Shown here one piece after another: positions 58,375 through 64,000 of a DNA stretch of 64,000 nt. Made by a program: the position numbers and the translations under genes. Source of the stretch: Tulasnella sp. 424. Taxonomy: Eukaryota; Basidiomycota; Agaricomycetes; Cantharellales; Tulasnellaceae. The notes beneath the pieces are model-generated. The model ran no database searches. It saw only the letters and a list, made by a program, of their open reading frames with translations, and was not told where the DNA came from. Location of the stretch: positions 34,120 through 98,119 of the forward strand of contig WSUB01000149.1 in assembly GCA_019633425.1 (NCBI GenBank), read 5' to 3'. How positions within the stretch are numbered: the stretch's first letter is position 1; every line of letters starts with the position of its first letter.

Positions 58375-58527
58375 TTTCCTTGACCCTCACCTCTTTCCTT
58401 TTCTTGGTTGTTTCTTGGACTCTTTTAATCCACGCCCCCTTCTTGCCCTGAAGAGACTCTTTTTGAACCTGAACTCTTTTATCTTCCCTGCCTAGTGATT
58501 TTCTTGGACATTCTTTATCTGCATGGA

Positions 58528-58960
58528 CTCATGAGAGTCGTGCACAGAGATGGATCGAGAGCGTTTCAAGACCATGTGGGCCGTGTCCGAGAATGAAGCT
58601 GAAGGATGCTTCTTGAGGCTACCCCAAGTGGAATTCTATGCTGAACAGGAAGATCGTGTCAGTGTCGAGGAATACGGGGACGTCTAACTGGAGGTGAGTC
58701 GAGTTAACATTCGCCGGGAGATGGTCAACCTCTCCCACTATAGTGCAACAAACTCATTCCCATGACTTTCAGGTTCCGAGAGCTATCCAAATCCGAGCTC
58801 ATACAAGATTCCCTTTCCGGTGCAAGCTTTACAACCCTCACCATCGACGCGGTAGTTTACCTCCCTTACCTCCTTCAACGATTCCTCTCTGAAGGAGGTC
58901 GGGCCGTCCGAGCCAAAGTCCAGCACATTTCTCAAGCTATCAAAACTTGTAATCCTAACT
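58528..58960 (+). pseudogene. Middle fragment of DAO fused to the PriA-C block
   Basis: Matches DAO 53,745 to about 54,155 (MDRERFKTMWAVSENEAEG, then FRELSKSELIQDSLSGASF). The codon pair after EEYGDV is a stop (TAA) where DAO has Tyr-Pro. The DAO sequence ends after HISQAI and joins directly to the sequence that follows the intact DAO gene (near 54,955), so about 800 bases are deleted inside this copy. Confidence 0.88.
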
Positions 58961-59345
58961 GAATTACTCCGTCTAACGCTTGCATATTTTAGACGGGACT
59001 CTCGCCATAGAAATTATAATCAGGACTGATGGGATATTGTCGTTAGGAACTCCAGGAGACGGTGATATAGTACACACACGCAGGCATCGTGACAAGAACC
59101 TCAGCTCTCTATCGAAGACGAGAGGGGGAGGCGGAAAGAGAAGGGAAGGTCCGCACGGCAAACTCCGGACTCGATACAGTTTCACTTCCAAGGATAACTT
59201 GCAAAACTCAGTGGCGAGTTCCGCTAGTGGCTTCATTACGACGATAAGAAACAGAAATATAGCAGCCTCCTCCCTATCCAAAAGGGGTTGATCTCTCCGC
59301 GTAGACAATTTCGCTTGCTGTGCCGGAGTTTGCACTGTTGTCCGG

Positions 59346-60279
59346 CTACGGCTGAATGTCAAAGAGACGGGTTTTGATATCCCTGTGTGCGTAAGGATGG
59401 AGCCCGTGAATCCCATCACTAGGTGAATGGAGAGCGGGAAAGACCTGTACCTTGCCAGAGTGAAGAACACTTCTTCCACGCCTACGTTGTATTTTGCACT
59501 AGTTTCGAAGAACTTGATGCCAAGCTCATCCGCAAGCTCTTGACCCTGCTCCCTCGTGACCATCCGCTTGGCCTCCCAATCGCACTTGTTGCCGACGAGA
59601 ATCTTGTTCACGCCCTCTGAAGCATGCGTTTTGATGCTGGAATGCCAGGTTCGGATGCCTGGAGTTACGAGGGACGGAACCCATGGCGACGTTAGGGGGT
59701 TGTTCGAAGACATGACCTCGCCTCTAGATACCCACCTGTGAATGAGCGTTCATCCGTCACATCGTACACCAGTAGAATGCCCATGGCACCACGGTAGTAT
59801 GCAGGAATCACGGTGCGGAACCGTTCTTTGCCTGATGTGTCCCACTAAATGCGTGAGCGGAAGACGGGCGAGAGTCCAGGAAGCAACGCAGGTAAACCGT
59901 AAACACGACGAAGCCTATCAGCACGAATTCTATGAATAGATGGCCGGAATGTGCGCGAACAATGTGAAGTTTGATTCTCTTTCCGTCGAGTTCAATGGTT
60001 CGATCCCTGAAGTCGGCGCCAATGGTGGCAGGCGCGGATGGGTCCCAAACATCATCACAAAAGCGGCGCATCAGACATGACTTTCCGGGATCTGAAAAAT
60101 GTCGAGTGATATAGAGGTGAATGGCCCATCGCTTCAGAATTCCAGGCTTGGAAATCGATCACGCCGCTCCATACCAGAGACGCCAACGAGAACTAGCTAC
60201 GACACAAGAAGGGGAGCGTTAGTACGCGAGTCCGCCTTGAGAGCCAGGAGGCGATACTCACATTGATTAAGAAGTCCAT
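59346..60279 (-). pseudogene. Rab8/Sec4-like small GTPase, copy b (truncated)
   Basis: Same exon plan as copies a and c. The start is shortened to MDFLIN before a GTGAGT donor. The P-loop reads GVSDPGKS, still G-x-x-x-x-G-K-S but with unusual residues. Switch II is WDTSGKERF (Lys for the catalytic Gln). The guanine motif NKCDW and ETSAK are intact. The last exon stops early at LFDIQP (TAG), while the old downstream coding sequence can still be read past it, so the C-terminal hypervariable region and any prenylation cysteines are lost. A Rab without them should not bind membranes. I class it as a pseudogene, though transcription is possible. Confidence 0.7.
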
Positions 60280-60544
60280 TGAAAAGCACCGGCGTTCGGA
60301 CTGGACATCGATAGTTTCTGCCAGGAGATCCTACGTAAGCAAACACTACGGATTTAGTCGCGATCGAAGTCCCACACTTCCATCTCATCCACAACCATGC
60401 CGACATCCGCTAAGGCCAAATTAAGCCATCTCACTTGTCCGCGGCTATTGTACAGTTGGGGTGCGGTTTTCCTTCTTTGAATGGCTGATGTCCTGATCCT
60501 CCACACATAAACAACGTTATTAGACCACCAGTATCCATCACAGG

Positions 60545-60830
60545 AAAAATTATTGCAAGCGAATTGGAATCTCATCACCAAGGAGGGGTCGTGGATTCAG
60601 GCCCGCCCGAAAGGATGAGAAACCACTAGGTTGGATGTGGGGTCGTAGAAAGAGCAACCGTAAGGGTAGATCGACGCTTCCGACGGACAGCCCGATCGAA
60701 TGGACCTTAAGCTCGGACCGATTGAGTTCGAATTTACAGAAACAGGGGATACGACTACTAGTCGAGCTGGGGGTCGGCGACAACGGCGCTAGACTTACTG
60801 TCGCAGGCGTTGTCGAATCACTCTGTCGGG
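60545..60830 (+). pseudogene. Fragment of the DAO 3' end
   Basis: It resembles the last two DAO exons: a decayed copy of the LKPII...RPARKDG part (GWIQARPKG-like, frame broken), then, after an intron-like segment (near 60,735), GGGTCGGCGACAACGGCGC, which matches the SSWGSATIALDLLSQAL coding region. Stops and indels prevent translation. It lies in the same place relative to Rab copy c as the intact DAO does to Rab copy a. Confidence 0.75.
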
Positions 60831-61086
60831 CGTTCGCCTTTTGGACGAAACCCTCGTCATAGAACATAATAAGCAGAACTGACAGAAAATGTCGTAAGGA
60901 ATGTCAAAAGCTGCATATGGTGATATAGTACACACACATGCATCGTAACAAAAAACCTTAGCTCTGTCTCGAAGACAAGAGAGGGAGGCGGAAAGAGAGG
61001 GGAACACAGTTTCAAATCCAAGGAGAACCTGCAAACTAAGTGGTGGATACCGCGGGTGGCGGACTGATATGAGAATGAAACAAAAT

Positions 61087-62105
61087 CTAGCAGCATCTTC
61101 CCTGTCCAGGAGTCGCTGGTTTTGCCACGTAGACAATTTCGCTCGCCCCACCGGAGTCTGCCATATTATCGGACTGCGGCTGAGATTCGGTGAGACGGGT
61201 TGTGATATCCCTGGAAGTGGAAGGACAGAGCCCGTCAGTCCCATCATTGGGTGAAATGAGGAACGAAAAACATCTTGACCTTGATAGAATAAAAAAGGCG
61301 TCTTCCACGCCCTCGTTCATTTTCGCACTGGTTTCGATGAATCTGATACCAAGCTCATCTGCCAGCTCTTGACCCTGCTCCTTCGTGACGACCCGCCTAT
61401 CTTCCCAATCGCACTTGTTTCCAACGAGAATCTTGTTCGCGTTTTCCGAAGCGTGTGTCTCGACGTTGGAATACCATGTTCGGATGTCTGGAGTTATGAG
61501 GGATGGCGAGGTTAGGAGCTGTTCGACGACGTAACCTCGCCTCTAGATACCCACTGGAAAATGAGCGTTCGTCCGTCACGTCGTACACTATTAAAATGCC
61601 CATGGCGTTGCGGTAGTAGGCGGTGGTGACGGTGCGGAACCGTTCTAAACCGGCTGTGTCCCACTAAATGTGTAAGCGGAAGACGAGCGAAAGTCAAGGA
61701 AACAATGCAGGTAGACACAATGACGCATGTCAAAGCGAGATCCTCCAAGTGTAAGGCAAGAACGCGCACGAACGATTTGAAGCTTGATTCTCTTTCCGTC
61801 CAATTCAATGGTTCGAATCTTGAAGTCCATGCCAATGGTGGCAGTGAAGGATGGCACCCAGGCGTCGTCGCAAAAGCGGAGCAGCAGACATGACTTTCCG
61901 ACACCTGCAAATCCCGAGTGATAGTGGAGTAGGGAGGTGGATGGCCCCAGCGCTTCAGAATTCCAGGCTTAGATATCGATCACGCAGCTCCATACCAGAG
62001 TCGCCGATGAGAAGTAGCTACGGCACAAGCGGGATGCGGTGATTTCTCAATGTCCCTTGATCATGAGAGACAGGAAATGATGCTCACCTTGAGTACGAAG
62101 TCCAT
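61087..62105 (-). CDS. Rab8/Sec4-like small GTPase, copy c (complete, but with Gln to Leu in switch II)
   Basis: About 200 aa in six exons. The start MDFVLK (62105) splices in frame to [20 protein letters not shown]. It continues [20 protein letters not shown], typical of Rab8/Sec4. Switch II reads WDTAGLERF: leucine stands where Rabs have the GTP-hydrolysing glutamine. The rest is sound: [54 protein letters not shown] and a C-terminus PGQGRCC, a di-cysteine geranylgeranylation site. Sec4/Rab8 proteins drive secretory vesicles to the growing tip. A Gln-to-Leu Rab is expected to be held in the GTP state. The normal Sec4 gene is not in this window. Confidence 0.78.
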
Positions 62106-62282
62106 TGAAAAGAGCTGGACTCGGCATCGATATTTTGGTCAAGATATCGTACGTAAGCAAATCCTACGGATTTAGCGGTCTTAAGGCTCGGAACTGAAAC
62201 CTGCCCTCTGGCCACTTCCACCTCATTTACAACCATGCCGACATCTAGTAAGTAGCCACCCCACTTCTCCCGACTGTTTTAT

Positions 62283-62395
62283 AAGTGACAGTGAAGGATG
62301 GCACCCAAGTGTCAATGCAGAAGCGGAGCAGCAGACACGGCTTTCCGACACTTTGCAAATGTCAGGTGATAGTGGAGCAGGGAGGTCAATGGTCC
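62283..62395 (-). pseudogene. Short fragment of a fourth Rab copy
   Basis: About 110 bases match 61,840-61,950 of Rab copy c, covering the P-loop exon and its upstream intron on the minus strand (GTGTCGGAAAGCCGTGTCTG in place of the GKSCL codons). Nothing else of the gene follows. Confidence 0.75.
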
Positions 62396-62559
62396 CAGTG
62401 CCATTTCAGTACTTCATACCACAGCATTTACGTAGATCCATCACCTGGCTTTGGTTTCTGTCATTATCCAAACCCCCGCTACAATCTTATTCTCAACATC
62501 AGTGCGCTAGCATTTGCCTATATAGTTGGAGCAGACCTAGATGCTGATTGGCCAAACCT

Positions 62560-63100
62560 CGCGACGCTCGTGACCCTTTGCTTATTCACTATGATCCATC
62601 CGGTCAGGGACTGGTACACCTATCATCTCGGAGAGCGGTCAAGGTCAAAGACTTCATGTCGGACTACTTGGGAAAGGATCGGGCGTTCGAAATGTAACTT
62701 GCCATCGCAGCGACTGTTGCCGGAGTCGCAGCTATCATGCCGTCACCGGAAATCATAGTTGATCCCTTGCAGCGACCTGGTGGCAACCGTGAGCTGAAAC
62801 GCCGCTCGTAACGCCGGGAATGCCTTGTTCCCGACGACACGGGAGATGGTAAAATCGCTTACAGAACTCGCCAATAACCTAAACGACGTCAACTCAGAGA
62901 TAAACCAGGCCTCAAATTCACCTTTTATCCCAGATGGTTTATGCAAAACTTGTTGTGGGCCCATCTTCGCGGACGAGAGGTCTCAGGTCCTTGACGACCC
63001 GCCCGATACTGAATTTTTACGAAGTTTCTCTCGGGCCTTTGACGAAGCTGTGAAGAGAGAACAGGTCAAATGGAGAGAGGCTAATGCAGAGTATGACTAG
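62560..63100 (+). other. Possible decayed or hypothetical gene
   Basis: Open segments on the plus strand look coding in style but are broken: HYDPSGQGLVHLSSRRAVKV and FMSDYLGKDRAFEM before a stop, then in the same frame IAATVAGVAAIMPSPEIIVD to another stop, and finally a 91-codon frame from 62,825 (REMVKSLTELANNLNDVNSE, CKTCCGPIF, ending WREANAEYD). I do not recognise the family and could not find introns that join them in phase. Confidence 0.3.
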
Positions 63101-64000
63101 GCCTTGTCCGAATATCGATTTACGTACCTATCTCTCCCCAACTCGTATTTCGCCCAGCCTATGTACCTGTTGTTGATTGAGCCTGATGTTGATTTTTATA
63201 CATTTGATGTGGATTAAAAGCGACTAGGTTGTGACTGTCGGTGATTGAGCGTCTTGGATCGGGGGGACGTCGTTTCTGCTTTGGTCAGATCCCGGTTGCA
63301 TCGTTCTCGTTCGATCGCTTCTTTCTCCTTAGAATAACGCTAGCGAAGGCCCATTTACGATTCCGATCTGCATAATGAAGTCACCACGAGTTCAATCAGC
63401 TATTTCTGACCTTCTCGTCTATCGCAAGGTCCGGTGTTGCTCCACCGATATACATGAACGGCACGAGGATGACACCTCATGTATGTCCTATCGAAATTTC
63501 CTGTTGACTGGGTATTCTGACGATGCTGCTCCTTTTCTTCAGCATATGACGGGGTTTGGGGGATTCTAAGCTTGTTGTTGCGCTCTTCGTTGAATATCAT
63601 TTATCGATGTGTCCTTGGCTGTCACACTACCATGATATCGCACGACTTTAGTATATCGTCCTACTCCGTGTCGACTATTACTATAGACCATTGGTGGCGC
63701 CTTTCGATTGCGGGGGACGCTGAGATCAAGTTTTCTGGAAATGGAAGGTGCGAGAGAGTCAGGGCCCATTGGCAGATGCTTCCAGACCAAGCACCTCGGC
63801 ATTCCTTGAGCTTGAATCCCCTGCCTCTAGATCGCCAGTCCCCAGCGAACGACTCATAGTAGCCCTCGTTTCGTGTTCAATTGACAATGACGCCTGCATT
63901 TGGTCCCGTTGCTTACTCGATCTGTCGTTTATATACTTGGTCACTCCTCCACGTCGACAGCATCCTGCCTCTCCCCACCTCCCACCTCACCTTCCCCCTT
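63101..64000. other. Intergenic end of the window
   Basis: No gene is recognised. A TATA-like TTTATATA at about 63,928-63,935 followed by a pyrimidine-rich stretch suggests the promoter of a plus-strand gene beginning beyond the window. Confidence 0.35.

Overview
The window is nuclear DNA of a filamentous basidiomycete, most likely an Agaricomycete. Almost every gene is split by many GT-AG introns of about 50-65 bases. There are no operons or ribosome binding sites. The gene content (AA9 lytic polysaccharide monooxygenases, a secreted GH3 beta-glucosidase with a CBM1 cellulose-binding module, PriA-like cysteine-rich secreted proteins) fits a plant-litter or wood-degrading fungus. I joined exons by eye from splice signals and protein-family continuity, so end exons and small exons are the least certain parts.

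Positions 1-11,000 hold ordinary single-copy genes: the N-terminus of a CaMK-type kinase, a small membrane protein, a wax-synthase-like acyltransferase, a CNNM/Mam3 transporter, a secreted A1 aspartic protease, another small membrane protein, and the tRNA methyltransferase Trm2. Positions 10,627-15,526 are a head-to-tail duplication of about 2.4-2.5 kb. Each unit holds the 3' end of TRM2, an AA9 gene, and the 3' flank of the next gene. The result is two intact AA9 genes with a decayed TRM2 tail between them.

Positions 15,500-43,200 are again housekeeping: a Ppg1-like PP2A-family phosphatase, an Sds3/Dep1-like Sin3-complex subunit, a very small dsRNA-binding-domain protein, a 2.5 kb stretch without a recognisable gene, the mitochondrial ADP/ATP carrier, a Siz/PIAS SUMO ligase, NudC, a PH-domain oxysterol-binding protein, CBM1-GH3 beta-glucosidase, porphobilinogen deaminase (HEM3), the Fe-S scaffold NFU1, a UBE2W-type ubiquitin-conjugating enzyme and the vacuolar SNARE Vam7.

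Positions 43,200-62,400 are a segmental-duplication zone. Three PriA-like genes (A, B, C) lie here; A and B form the arms of a large inverted repeat. Arm B carries an intact roadblock/LC7 dynein light chain gene, of which arm A keeps only the last codons. Next come an intact D-amino-acid oxidase (DAO) gene and a series of DAO fragments alternating with three antisense Rab8/Sec4-like GTPase copies. PriA-C is fused into one decayed DAO copy. All three Rab copies have lost the catalytic switch II glutamine (to Ala, Lys and Leu); only the last copy keeps both the guanine-specificity motif and a C-terminal Cys-Cys prenylation site.

The points most worth a second look are the glutamine-less Rab array, the three-fold CC repeat in the PriA-like proteins, and the gene fragments that let the order of duplications be read from the sequence.
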